Assembly (NCBI GenBank): GCA_030673585.1
Contig: DAOVIU010000012.1
Span: 1 to 10,129 of the forward strand
Reading direction: 5' to 3'
Origin: Pseudomonadota bacterium
Lineage (GTDB): Bacteria; Desulfobacterota; BSN033; G020346125
Length of the DNA: 10,129 bases
Numbering within the stretch: the first letter of the stretch is position 1; each line of letters starts with the position of its first letter. The position numbers and the translations under genes were made by a program. The notes beneath the pieces were generated by a model, which was not told the DNA's origin, searched no databases, and saw only the letters and a program-made list of their open reading frames with translations. This document shows positions 1-6,165 of the stretch, one piece after another.

Positions 1-272
1 CGATGAGGTAGTCGCAGCCTGGTTTCTGTCAGGCTCTGCCCCATATTCAGGCATTTCAATTGGTAAGGGCCTTCAAAAGGAAGGAAACAACCCCTGCACG
101 CGGGCAACCCGGGCAACGCACGCTCAAACCCAGACCGGATTTAGTGGGTAAGGTATGCCAGGTGTTGAACCAAACCCTGCTCTTGTGGATCCACAAGTCT
201 GGGTTATAACGATTTTTGCAAATAATGACCCAGCTTCTGCTCGAGCAATGGACGAATTGAGATGTCCCCGTA
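1..272. other. Unassigned left-edge region
   Basis: I see no convincing gene in this stretch downstream of the GH15 gene. A plus-strand frame is open from base 2 to about 150 and a minus-strand frame is open from an ATG at 52-54 to the window edge, but neither has a ribosome binding site or recognisable protein features, so neither is called. The visible structure is a short tandem GGGCAACCC-like repeat near 108-120 and a long inverted repeat at 173-205, listed separately. Confidence 0.4.
173..205. repeat. Inverted repeat with perfect 16-bp palindromic core
   Basis: The core CTTGTGGATCCACAAG (182-197) is a perfect 16-bp palindrome, and it is flanked by AACCC (173-177) and GGGTT (201-205), which also pair. 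It lies about 70 bases past the stop codon of the GH15 gene. On the minus strand it is followed only by a weak T-rich stretch, so it could act as a poor terminator or a 3' RNA-stabilising hairpin for the GH15 transcript. A perfect palindrome without a loop also suits a dimeric DNA-binding protein. Confidence 0.5.
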
Positions 273-2111
273 TTAGGCCTTTTGGCCCAGGGCTTTGTCG
301 AGATTGAAAGCGGCGCTGATCAAGGCCAGATGGGTAAACGCCTGGGGAAAATTCCCCAACGCCTCTCCCCGGTGACCGGTCTGCTCTGCATACAGTCCCA
401 GATGATTGGCGTAGCCCAACATCTGTTCAAACATGAGCCGGGCCTCGTCGAGCCGGGCACGATCGACCTTCCCCGCCCTGGTTAGAGCCTCGACGAGCCA
501 GAAGGTGCAGATGTTAAAGGTCCCCTCTTCTCCTCCCACACCGTCAGCGGTTTCCCTCGGATTGTAGCGATATACCAGACTGTTGGAGACGAGTCCGCCG
601 TTCTCGGGCGACTGGTTTATGGCATCCAGGGTCTTGAGCATTCGCGGATCCGTCGGGGAGAGGAAGAACACCAAGGGCATCATCAGGTTCGAGGCATCCA
701 GGGACTCGCTGCCGTAGTGCTGAACGAACGCCTGGCGCTTCGAGCTCCATCCCTTGGCCATGATCTCTTCGTATATTCTGTCTCGACACTTCATCCACCG
801 GTCCCGATCCGCGGGAAACGAGCGTCTGTCCGCCAGGCGCAACGCGCGGTCGAGGGCGACCCAGCACATGAGCTTTGAGTAGACGAAGTGCTGCCGCCCA
901 CCGCGAACTTCCCAAATTCCCTCATCCCGCTTATGAGAGTTCTCGCACACCCAGTCGACGAGACGTCTCAGGTGGGTCCAGAGCTCGTAGGAGATGGGTG
1001 TCCCGTACTTATTGTACAGGTACACCGAATCCATTAGTTCTCCGTAAATGTCCAACTGGAGCTGATTGTACGCGGAATTTCCTACTCGAACCGGACGGGA
1101 CCCCTTATACCCTTCGAGGTGGTCCAGGGTCTCCTCGGAAAGGGTTTGCTCTCCCTTGATTCCATACATGATCTGCAAGGATCCGTCCGGATTGAGCTCG
1201 TGGCTGCATCCCTCCAACCATTGCATGAACTGAGCGGCCTCCTCCGTAAAACCGATCCGAAGCAACCCATACACCGTGAAGGCCGCATCCCGAATCCACG
1301 TGTACCGGTAGTCCCAGTTGCGCTCCCCGCCCACGGCCTCCGGAAGACTGGTCGTCGGGGCTGCCACGATCGCGCCCGTGGGCTCATAGGTAAGCAGCTT
1401 TAGCGCCAGAGCGGATCGATGAACCATTTCGCGCCACCTGCCGGTGTACGTGCACTTCGAGATCCAGCGTCGCCAGTACTCAACCGTCTTGATGAAAACT
1501 TCAACCGCCTCCTGCTCAGCCAGACAAGCGGTACAGCCTGCACCCGCCTCGATTTCCTGGAGAATGAAAATCGCGGTTTGTCCCCCTTGGAGGGTAAAAT
1601 CCCGGACGGCCCCGTTTTTCTCCTGTTCCAGGAGAAAATTAGATGAGAGTCCAAGGTTAAGGCCCGGAGAGTAAAACGACGCGCCCTCCAGGCTAATTTC
1701 CGTTGTATGGTCATCCCGCCCGTAGTTGAAAGCGGGAAAGCATTGCATCCGGAAGCCCATTGTCCCCCGGACAACGTTGACGCGGCGAAACAGTTGGTGT
1801 TTGTGGTCGTTCCCACCGCCGGGTTCCGGTGCTGTCATGTAGTCCGTGATCTCACCAACGCCGTCCGCTGAGAAGAAGCGGGTAATCAAGACATTGGTCT
1901 CCGGCCAGTAGAACTGCTTGCAGGTAATCTCCGGGTCGGTGGGGGCAATCCTGAAGTGTCCCCCCTTTCTGTGGTCGAGGATGGCCGCGAAGACGCTGGG
2001 GGAGTCAAAACGCGGAAAGCAGAACCAGTCGATTGAACCGTTCATCCCCACCAGGGCAACCGTACGCATATCCCCGATGATGCCATAGTTTTCAATGGGT
2101 AGATATGGCAT
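273..2111 (-). CDS. Glycoside hydrolase family 15 (glucoamylase/trehalase-like)
   Basis: This is a 612-residue cytoplasmic GH15 enzyme, probably hydrolysing alpha-glucosidic bonds in trehalose, maltodextrins or glycogen-type glucans with inversion. The N-terminal 200 or so residues have the beta-rich trehalase-like domain seen in bacterial GH15 proteins ([12 protein letters not shown] near 6-17, [15 protein letters not shown] at 25-39). The (alpha/alpha)6 barrel follows, with the signature [12 protein letters not shown] at 265-276. The expected catalytic pair is Glu401 in GIWEVRG (general acid) and a Glu in GGEEGTF, 528 or 529 (general base). There is no signal peptide, and the length is normal for the family. 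The start ATG is preceded by AGGGAG at a suitable distance. It sits 32 bases after the rhodanese-like selenoprotein gene, so the two are probably co-transcribed. The family call is firm; trehalase versus glucoamylase specificity cannot be read from the sequence. Confidence 0.93.
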   Translation of the reverse strand: MPYLPIENYGIIGDMRTVALVGMNGSIDWFCFPRFDSPSVFAAILDHRKGGHFRIAPTDPEITCKQFYWPETNVLITRFFSADGVGEITDYMTAPEPGGGNDHKHQLFRRVNVVRGTMGFRMQCFPAFNYGRDDHTTEISLEGASFYSPGLNLGLSSNFLLEQEKNGAVRDFTLQGGQTAIFILQEIEAGAGCTACLAEQEAVEVFIKTVEYWRRWISKCTYTGRWREMVHRSALALKLLTYEPTGAIVAAPTTSLPEAVGGERNWDYRYTWIRDAAFTVYGLLRIGFTEEAAQFMQWLEGCSHELNPDGSLQIMYGIKGEQTLSEETLDHLEGYKGSRPVRVGNSAYNQLQLDIYGELMDSVYLYNKYGTPISYELWTHLRRLVDWVCENSHKRDEGIWEVRGGRQHFVYSKLMCWVALDRALRLADRRSFPADRDRWMKCRDRIYEEIMAKGWSSKRQAFVQHYGSESLDASNLMMPLVFFLSPTDPRMLKTLDAINQSPENGGLVSNSLVYRYNPRETADGVGGEEGTFNICTFWLVEALTRAGKVDRARLDEARLMFEQMLGYANHLGLYAEQTGHRGEALGNFPQAFTHLALISAAFNLDKALGQKA

Positions 2112-2143
2112 GGGCGTTTCTCCCTATCAATGGAGTTGGAGGA

Positions 2144-2464
2144 TTAGGTTACGAGTGGGTACCCCGCATTTTTCCAGGCATCAACTCCTCCACCGAGGAC
2201 CTTTACGTTGTCGTAACCTCCTTGTGCGTATTTCGCCGCCTGACCGGCAGCGGTCCCTTCTGCAGTTCAGGCACAGTAGAAGATGATCTCCTGGTCCTTC
2301 GGCAGGGCGGAAAGTTTTGGCTTCAATTCCGTCAGGAAAATCGCACCTTCCAGATGAAGCTTCTTGCATTTCTCGTCATCCTCGTATGCGCAGACTAGGA
2401 GCGCCGAGCCGGAAGTTACTTTTCGCCTGGCCTCTTCCGGGGAAATACGAATTGGTTCTGCCAT
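2144..2464 (-). CDS. Rhodanese-domain selenoprotein (in-frame UGA = Sec66)
   Basis: Read through an in-frame TGA at 2267-2269, this gene encodes 106 residues forming one complete rhodanese-like domain. Residues 1-65 run from the ATG (preceded by a strong GAGGAGGG site) to IIFYCA. Residue 66 is the UGA codon, and residues 67-106 continue in the same frame as TAEGTAAGQ, then YDNVKVLGGGVDAW and a typical GYPL rhodanese ending. The UGA falls in the active-site loop as Cys64-Ala65-Sec66, where relatives carry C-x-C or a single catalytic Cys. A bacterial SECIS-like hairpin lies just downstream. Rhodaneses move sulfane sulfur (or selenium) as a persulfide on this residue; a CxU pair could instead do thiol-redox chemistry. 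Extra cysteines are present at 25 and 33. Rhodanese-like selenoproteins have been predicted in bacterial selenoproteome surveys. The Sec machinery (selA, selB, tRNA-Sec) is not in the window. The main alternative is a nonsense mutation, which is unlikely given the intact downstream half. Confidence 0.87.
2236..2253 (-). promoter_or_regulatory. Candidate bacterial SECIS element
   Basis: Immediately after the in-frame UGA, the minus-strand RNA can fold CCGCUG-CCGGU-CAGGCGG: six base pairs with one bulged G and a five-base apical loop holding GGU. The loop GG begins 21 bases after the UGA. In E. coli fdhF the corresponding GGUCU loop begins about 18 bases after its UGA, and the SelB contact needs a G in the apical loop and a stem bulge. 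All these traits are present here, inside the coding sequence as expected for bacterial SECIS. No folding program was run. Confidence 0.65.
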
Positions 2465-2707
2465 TTTTCCCTCCTCGTTGGTAACGATTATGTCAAACTA
2501 TCAGGGCCTCGAATTACGGATACGGCCCCCATTTTCCGAAACGTTCTGAGTCATTTAAATCAAACGTACCAACCAGGCATCTTAATTTCAAGATGGGGGA
2601 GCACTATTTAACATTCTCTTGATTGTATGCTAGGCGGTTCTTTTGAAGATACCTTTTAAAACCCTGAAGAATTGGGTCCTTAATGTCTCTATGAAAGGAT
2701 CGAACAG
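2465..2707. promoter_or_regulatory. Divergent intergenic region, rhodanese versus TIGR04076 gene
   Basis: This 243-base spacer must hold promoters for the leftward rhodanese-GH15 unit and the rightward TIGR04076 gene. I find no strong sigma-70 pair in either direction. On the minus strand TTGATTTAAATGAC (2550-2563) resembles half of a Crp/Fnr-type TTGAT-N4-ATCAA box, matching well on one arm only. A small perfect hairpin, CATCTT-AATTTC-AAGATG, lies at 2578-2595. Both assignments are weak. Confidence 0.3.
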
Positions 2708-2982
2708 ATGGTGGACTATAAGATAAAGTGTGAAGTTGTGAAGATCTCCAATAAGGCATCCGTTTGTCCCGGTTCATCCCAAGCCAAAATAGGGGAGGTC
2801 TTTACCCTTGGTGGGAAAACACCAGGCGGCATGTGTGCAAGGGCATACGCATCAATTTACCCGACGGCAATGGCTATGCGATTCTCCGAGGAAATCCCCT
2901 GGGAACAAGGGCGTGGGTATTTCGATATAACGTGTCCCGATTGTACGTGGTCTACAGGCTCTCACGGATTAAAGAGAAGTAA
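2708..2982 (+). CDS. TIGR04076-family protein, apparent frameshift near 2947
   Basis: This is a small protein of the uncharacterised TIGR04076 type; no function is known. The start at 2708 (AAAGGA upstream) gives MVDYKIKCEVVKIS, then KIGEVFTLGGKTPGGMCARA, a Tyr-Pro alpha-helical middle and GRGYFDITCPDCT at about residue 80. Family members then end with a short strand of the type PVIFKIERIEE. In the -1 frame the DNA reads VVYRLSRIKEK followed by TAA at 2980-2982, which fits that ending and gives a 91-residue protein of normal size. In the original frame the reading runs to 3178 as unrelated sequence through the antisense of tRNA-Cys and into tRNA-Gly. The simplest reading is one missing base in TGTACGTGGTC (2942-2952): a sequencing or assembly error, or a recent mutation. 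Programmed -1 frameshifting is possible, but I see no slippery heptamer. It is the only substantial plus-strand gene in the window. Confidence 0.75.
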
Positions 2983-3033
2983 GATCCGGCTGATATCCAT
3001 CAGCTCCAACCAAAGGCAACCCTATCCTCAACC

Positions 3034-3067
3034 AAAAATAGAAAAAGAGTTAGCCAAACTAGCTAAC
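3034..3067 (-). terminator. Rho-independent terminator of the pgsA-tRNA unit
   Basis: On the minus strand, 13 bases after the tRNA-Cys CCA end, GTTAGC-TAGTTTG-GCTAAC forms a perfect six-base-pair hairpin followed by the U-rich run TCTTTTTCTATTTTT. It is well placed to end the transcript coming from the lytic transglycosylase, pgsA and tRNA genes. Read in the plus direction the hairpin has no T-run after it, so it should not end the convergent TIGR04076 transcript well. Confidence 0.8.
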
Positions 3068-3080
3068 CCCTTGAAATCAT

Positions 3081-3155
3081 TGGAGGCGGCGCCCGGATTT
3101 GAACCGGGGAATAACGGTTTTGCAGACCGTCGCCTTCCCACTTGGCTACGCCGCC
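3081..3155 (-). tRNA. tRNA-Cys (GCA)
   Basis: The minus strand folds as a full cloverleaf: acceptor GGCGGCG/CGCCGCC, D-stem GCC/GGC, anticodon arm ACGGT-CTGCAAA-ACCGT with anticodon GCA (3121-3123), T-arm CCCGG-TTCAAAT-CCGGG, discriminator U (the cysteine identity base) and an encoded CCA. It is one base downstream of tRNA-Gly and is followed by a terminator. A false plus-strand extension of the neighbouring TIGR04076 gene crosses its antisense. Confidence 0.97.
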
Positions 3156-3156
3156 C

Positions 3157-3231
3157 TGGAGCGGGAAACGGGACTTGAACCCGTGACCCCAACCTTGGCA
3201 AGGTTGTGCTCTACCACTGAGCTATTCCCGC
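3157..3231 (-). tRNA. tRNA-Gly (GCC)
   Basis: The minus strand gives acceptor GCGGGAA/TTCCCGC, D-arm GCTC-AGTGGTA-GAGC, anticodon arm CAACC-TTGCCAA-GGTTG with anticodon GCC (3197-3199), T-arm ACGGG-TTCAAGT-CCCGT, discriminator U and an encoded CCA. It starts 14 bases after the pgsA stop codon, so it is probably processed from the pgsA transcript together with tRNA-Cys. Confidence 0.97.
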
Positions 3232-3245
3232 CGTGATACTAAAAA

Positions 3246-3890
3246 TTAAACTATCTCTCTTTTCCTGTCAACCACTTTGGGAATCTCGCCCCACTGCCGG
3301 AAGAATCCCCTGAGATAGTCCACACCGGACCATACGGTCAAGGCTAAGGCCGCCCACAGAAAGATCATCCCGACATTATGGAGGTCGATAGAAAGGTATG
3401 AGTAGTGGCCGATTAAGGTGGTCGTGGCTATGACCTGGAGCAGGGTTTTGTACTTCCCCAGTTGGCTGGCCGATATGATGATGCCCTCGTTGATGGCGAT
3501 GGCCCTCAATCCCGTTACCGCCATCTCCCTTCCGGCAATGATCGCAACGATCCAGGCCGGGACCCTTCCGAGATGGATAAGCATGATGAGCGATGTTATC
3601 ACCAGTAACTTATCCGCCAGGGGATCCAGGAATTTTCCGAGGGTCGTTACGATATTCTGCCTCCGGGCGATGTATCCATCCAGCCCGTCGGTGATGGCCG
3701 CAAAGAGAAAAATGATGGCTGCAACGAAACTGACTACCTTTCCGGGGTAGAAGAGCAAGAGAACGATAATGGGAATAGCCATGATGCGCCCGATGGTAAG
3801 GGCATTGGGAAGGTTCCAAATTGCCCTCTTCCCACGCCTTCTTGGCCCTTCCCTCTGAGAGGTATCCGGCTTAATGCTTATAACTTTCAT
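3246..3890 (-). CDS. pgsA: CDP-diacylglycerol--glycerol-3-phosphate 3-phosphatidyltransferase
   Basis: This 214-residue inner-membrane enzyme makes phosphatidylglycerol phosphate from CDP-diacylglycerol and sn-glycerol-3-phosphate, the committed step to phosphatidylglycerol and cardiolipin. It carries the full CDP-alcohol phosphotransferase motif: Asp68, Asp71, Gly72, Ala75, Arg76, Gly85, Asp89 and Asp93 (DGLDGYIAR ... GKFLDPLAD). Around it are about six hydrophobic segments, roughly 35-47, 52-67, 94-106, 110-125, 148-165 and 172-190. NLPNALTIGRI near the N-terminus is the usual PgsA entry helix. The roughly 25-residue basic N-terminal extension is slightly long. The start overlaps the lytic transglycosylase gene by 20 bases, suggesting translational coupling, as its own ribosome site is weak. 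tRNA-Gly and tRNA-Cys follow on the same strand, an order also found in E. coli. Confidence 0.95.
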   Translation of the reverse strand: MKVISIKPDTSQREGPRRRGKRAIWNLPNALTIGRIMAIPIIVLLLFYPGKVVSFVAAIIFLFAAITDGLDGYIARRQNIVTTLGKFLDPLADKLLVITSLIMLIHLGRVPAWIVAIIAGREMAVTGLRAIAINEGIIISASQLGKYKTLLQVIATTTLIGHYSYLSIDLHNVGMIFLWAALALTVWSGVDYLRGFFRQWGEIPKVVDRKREIV

Positions 3891-4491
3891 AGTATCGAAG
3901 GACTTTCCTCACGTAATTCTGTGTCTCATTGAAGGGGGGAATTGAATAATTCCGAATGACCGCCCCTTTTCCGGCATTGTACGCCGCTATGGAAAGGTTT
4001 AAGTTGTTCTCAAAAGTCTCGAGAAGGTACTTCAAATGTTTCACGCCCCCTTCTATGTTTTGCCTCGGGTCGAATATATCGATCACGCTCCACTGCTCTG
4101 CCGTTTGGGGCATCAACTGCATCAGCCCTTTAGCACCCTTACGGGAGACGGCATATGAGTTAAATCCCGACTCGGCCTGCATGATGGCCTTCACCAGGGC
4201 GGAATCCACGCCATACTTCCCGGAGAATTCCTGGATGAGAGGATCGTATTTCCTCGGATCGACACGGACGGATACCGAATCCTCCTTCTCCCGAATGTAG
4301 AGCTGATACTTGGAGTCTCGCGGACAATTGGTAAAGTGATAATCTCCGTTCTCGTCGATATACCGATAGATTCCCGCATAACACGGGGAGTCGATGTTCA
4401 AGGAAAGCAGGATGACTGCGAAGAGAATGATCCCGAGCACCGGCGAATATGGACCAAAAGAACGATCTCGTATTTTTCCACGCCTATCCAT
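3871..4491 (-). CDS. Periplasmic lytic transglycosylase with DUF4124-like N-terminus
   Basis: This is a peptidoglycan lytic transglycosylase of the Slt70/MltC-like fold, 206 residues from the preferred start. It has a basic N-terminus, a hydrophobic segment at about 18-35 with a likely signal-peptidase I site after CYA (Ala39), then a DUF4124-like stretch (GIYRYIDENGDYHFTN). The catalytic SLT domain runs from about 85 to the end: the general acid is Glu107 in AESGFN, followed by GLMQLMP (122-128) and AAYNAG (169-174). I chose the ATG at 4491 because GGGAG lies six bases before it; an in-frame ATG at 4512 has its G-run too close. No lipobox is seen (DSPC does not fit). It heads the pgsA-tRNA unit and overlaps pgsA by 20 bases. 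It should cleave MurNAc-GlcNAc bonds in the periplasm, giving 1,6-anhydroMurNAc ends. Confidence 0.9.
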   Translation of the reverse strand: MDRRGKIRDRSFGPYSPVLGIILFAVILLSLNIDSPCYAGIYRYIDENGDYHFTNCPRDSKYQLYIREKEDSVSVRVDPRKYDPLIQEFSGKYGVDSALVKAIMQAESGFNSYAVSRKGAKGLMQLMPQTAEQWSVIDIFDPRQNIEGGVKHLKYLLETFENNLNLSIAAYNAGKGAVIRNYSIPPFNETQNYVRKVLRYYESYKH

Positions 4492-4585
4492 TACTTCTCC
4501 CTGTTTTATCATATCCCCTTAGGGAATGTCAACGTCATATAAGACAGATGACATCAAAGGGTGCCTGCGAACGTCAGAAGATATT

Positions 4586-4621
4586 GAGATAGAATGGACG
4601 TAAATCCATCGAATCTATCTC
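4586..4621. repeat. Long inverted repeat (hairpin or operator)
   Basis: GAGATAGA (4586-4593) and TCTATCTC (4614-4621) are perfectly complementary, and inside them TGGA (4595-4598) pairs with TCCA (4605-4608). No T-run follows on either strand, so it is not a standard terminator. It abuts the sigma-54-type promoter candidate, and its position would span the predicted transcription start, which suits an operator or a 5' leader hairpin for the lytic transglycosylase-pgsA transcript. Confidence 0.5.
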
Positions 4622-4622
4622 T

Positions 4623-4638
4623 AGCAGAATTTGTGCCA
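4623..4638 (-). promoter_or_regulatory. Candidate sigma-54 (-24/-12) promoter
   Basis: The minus strand reads TGGCACAAATTCTGCT. The GG of -24 and the GC of -12 are separated by exactly ten bases, as in the TGGCAC-N5-TTGC consensus, with TGGCAC intact and CTGC in place of TTGC. Transcription would start near 4613 and run into the lytic transglycosylase gene after a leader of about 120 bases. Activator sites for a bacterial enhancer-binding protein were not identified. Confidence 0.45.
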
Positions 4639-4849
4639 AATTATCCTTGAAATGTCAACTCTAAAGGTAGAATACAATCCCCATATGAATGGTGAAATCG
4701 GGGGGAGCATAATTCCCCTAATATCTTCGGTGAAGCTGACGTAGCTGAACCCCTCGATCCCTTTTCCGGTGTAACATGAGACTGGAGACGGGCCGGTCAA
4801 GACTATACCCCTGGGGATTGCCAGCTTATCCTAAACCATGTACCCCCTT

Positions 4850-6163
4850 CTAGTAGTTGACTACTCCCATGGCTCGGTCCAGCCTGGCCCAGGCGATATT
4901 GTAATCGCTCAGGGCATTAAAGTAGTTGCTCTGGGCCTGGGTGAGCAGCGTTTGGGCATCCAGGACTTCGGTGGTAGTGGCCACCTGTTCCTTAAACCTC
5001 TCCGCGTTTATCCTGAAGTTCTCCTCGGCCTGCTCGACGGCCACCTCCGCCACACCGATCTTATCCCTCGCCTCCCGCAACCTCAGGTACGCGTCCTTCA
5101 CCTCCAGAGAAATACCATCCTCAACCTCGACCATCGCATCCTCTGCCTGGACCAGTTTCGTCTTTTTTTCCTGCACCAGCTGTCTCTTCTTTCCCCACTG
5201 CCAAAATGTCCATCGGGCGTAGGCATTTATATTCCAGCTATCCTTATCCTCAAAATCGCTTCCCGAGACGCCTGGATCATCCCCCACCCTCTCGTAGTTC
5301 AAAGACATGCCGAGGTTGGGAAAATACTCGCTTCTTGCAAGCTGGGCCTCCTTTCCCGCCCTCTTCACGTTGAGCTCCGCCTCCTGTAGTTCAGGCCGGT
5401 TCTTGCGGGCCATCGCCAAACATTCCTCAAAGGGAATCTCCATGGGCCAATACTCCAGGATGTCCTCCACCTCCACCTCCATCCGCACATCCCTCCGCAA
5501 AAGCGTGTTGAAGGAGGCCTTTGCGACGCTCAGCTCCACCTCGGCGCTGGTGAGGTCCTGCCTCGCCTGGGCCAGTTCCACCTGGGTCTGGAGCAGGCCG
5601 TTCTTGGGGATGATGCCCACGTCGTAGAAGGCCTTGGAAACCTTCACCCCGGCTTCCAGTTGCTCAACCGACCGCAGGGCAACTTGCCGAATCTTCTCGG
5701 CCTTGAGGATATTGAAATAGACCGCCTTCACCTGAAGGACCAAATCCTGCTTGACGAGCTCAAAAAACACCTTGGATAGATCGACCCCGAGCTTGGCCAA
5801 TCGGTAGGACCAGTATATGGCACCTCCCCTAAAGAGGGGTTGATCCAAACCGGTCGTCCAACTGTAGTGGTCTCGCGTACCAACCGTGACCCGCAACCCC
5901 GTTGCGGTGACGAAAAAAGGGGCCGTGTTCAGGTAGTTGAACCCGTATTCGGTACGAAAGGTGGGGAAAAAATCGGCAAGGGCCGACTTTCTCATGTAGT
6001 TCGCCCCCTTTATGCCCTCGCCGGCTGCGTGCAGAGAGGCGCTCCTCTCAAGGGCGATCTCCACCGCCTCCTTTAAACTCAACTCCTTGGCCTCTTCGCC
6101 CGCAAAGGCCCACCCAGATATCGTCGAAAGAAACAAGCACAAGACTATAATCTTCCTCACCAT
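4850..6163 (-). CDS. TolC-family outer-membrane efflux protein
   Basis: This encodes a 437-residue outer-membrane channel of the TolC/OEP family. MVRKIIVLCLFLSTISGWAFA is a clear signal peptide with cleavage after AFA (residue 21). Two OEP repeats follow, approximately 28-215 and 225-430, rich in long amphipathic helices with the Ala/Gln/Glu-heavy pattern of the TolC periplasmic barrel (for example VELAQARQDLTSAEVELSVA and the late LDAQTLLTQAQSNYFNAL). No lipobox cysteine is present, so it is TolC-like rather than an OprM-type lipoprotein. I chose the ATG at 6163, preceded by GAGGAGGT at five bases; an upstream in-frame ATG at 6265 would prefix 34 residues antisense to nothing known and hide the signal peptide. 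It begins two bases after the tetR stop codon, so the two are surely co-expressed. No membrane-fusion protein or inner-membrane pump is in the window, so the partner is unknown. Confidence 0.93.
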   Translation of the reverse strand: MVRKIIVLCLFLSTISGWAFAGEEAKELSLKEAVEIALERSASLHAAGEGIKGANYMRKSALADFFPTFRTEYGFNYLNTAPFFVTATGLRVTVGTRDHYSWTTGLDQPLFRGGAIYWSYRLAKLGVDLSKVFFELVKQDLVLQVKAVYFNILKAEKIRQVALRSVEQLEAGVKVSKAFYDVGIIPKNGLLQTQVELAQARQDLTSAEVELSVAKASFNTLLRRDVRMEVEVEDILEYWPMEIPFEECLAMARKNRPELQEAELNVKRAGKEAQLARSEYFPNLGMSLNYERVGDDPGVSGSDFEDKDSWNINAYARWTFWQWGKKRQLVQEKKTKLVQAEDAMVEVEDGISLEVKDAYLRLREARDKIGVAEVAVEQAEENFRINAERFKEQVATTTEVLDAQTLLTQAQSNYFNALSDYNIAWARLDRAMGVVNY

Positions 6164-6165
6164 GG

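Larger units (their letters stand above)
4492..4849. other. Gene-poor spacer between tolC and lytic transglycosylase genes
   Basis: This 358-base stretch has no recognisable gene. On the minus strand one frame is open for 69 codons (4621-4830), without an ATG at its head; a TTG at about 4800 has an AGGGG seven bases upstream and would give 59 residues ending in IIWHKFC. I do not recognise it and do not call it. The region also holds a GGGGA-N7-TCCCC hairpin (4702-4718) plus the promoter candidate and larger hairpin listed separately. No T-rich terminator for tolC is visible. Confidence 0.4.

Noticed and set aside
155..300. Plus-strand ORF beginning ATGCCAGGTGTTGAA
   Set aside because: No spaced ribosome site, no recognised family, it covers the long palindrome and runs into the antisense of GH15.
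282..1646. Several plus-strand open frames of 60-100 codons opposite the GH15 gene
   Set aside because: They are antisense shadows of a gene with clear catalytic motifs and show no protein-like features or ribosome sites.
2181..2369. A separate 62-codon minus-strand ORF inside the rhodanese region
   Set aside because: It is out of frame with both halves of the rhodanese domain and disappears once the UGA is read as Sec.
4640..4658. TTGACA and GATAAT on the minus strand upstream of the transglycosylase gene
   Set aside because: Only seven bases separate them, far short of the 16-18 needed for a sigma-70 promoter.
4838..5389. 183-codon plus-strand ORF opposite tolC
   Set aside because: Antisense to a well-supported TolC-family gene; composition reflects the codon pattern of the opposite strand.
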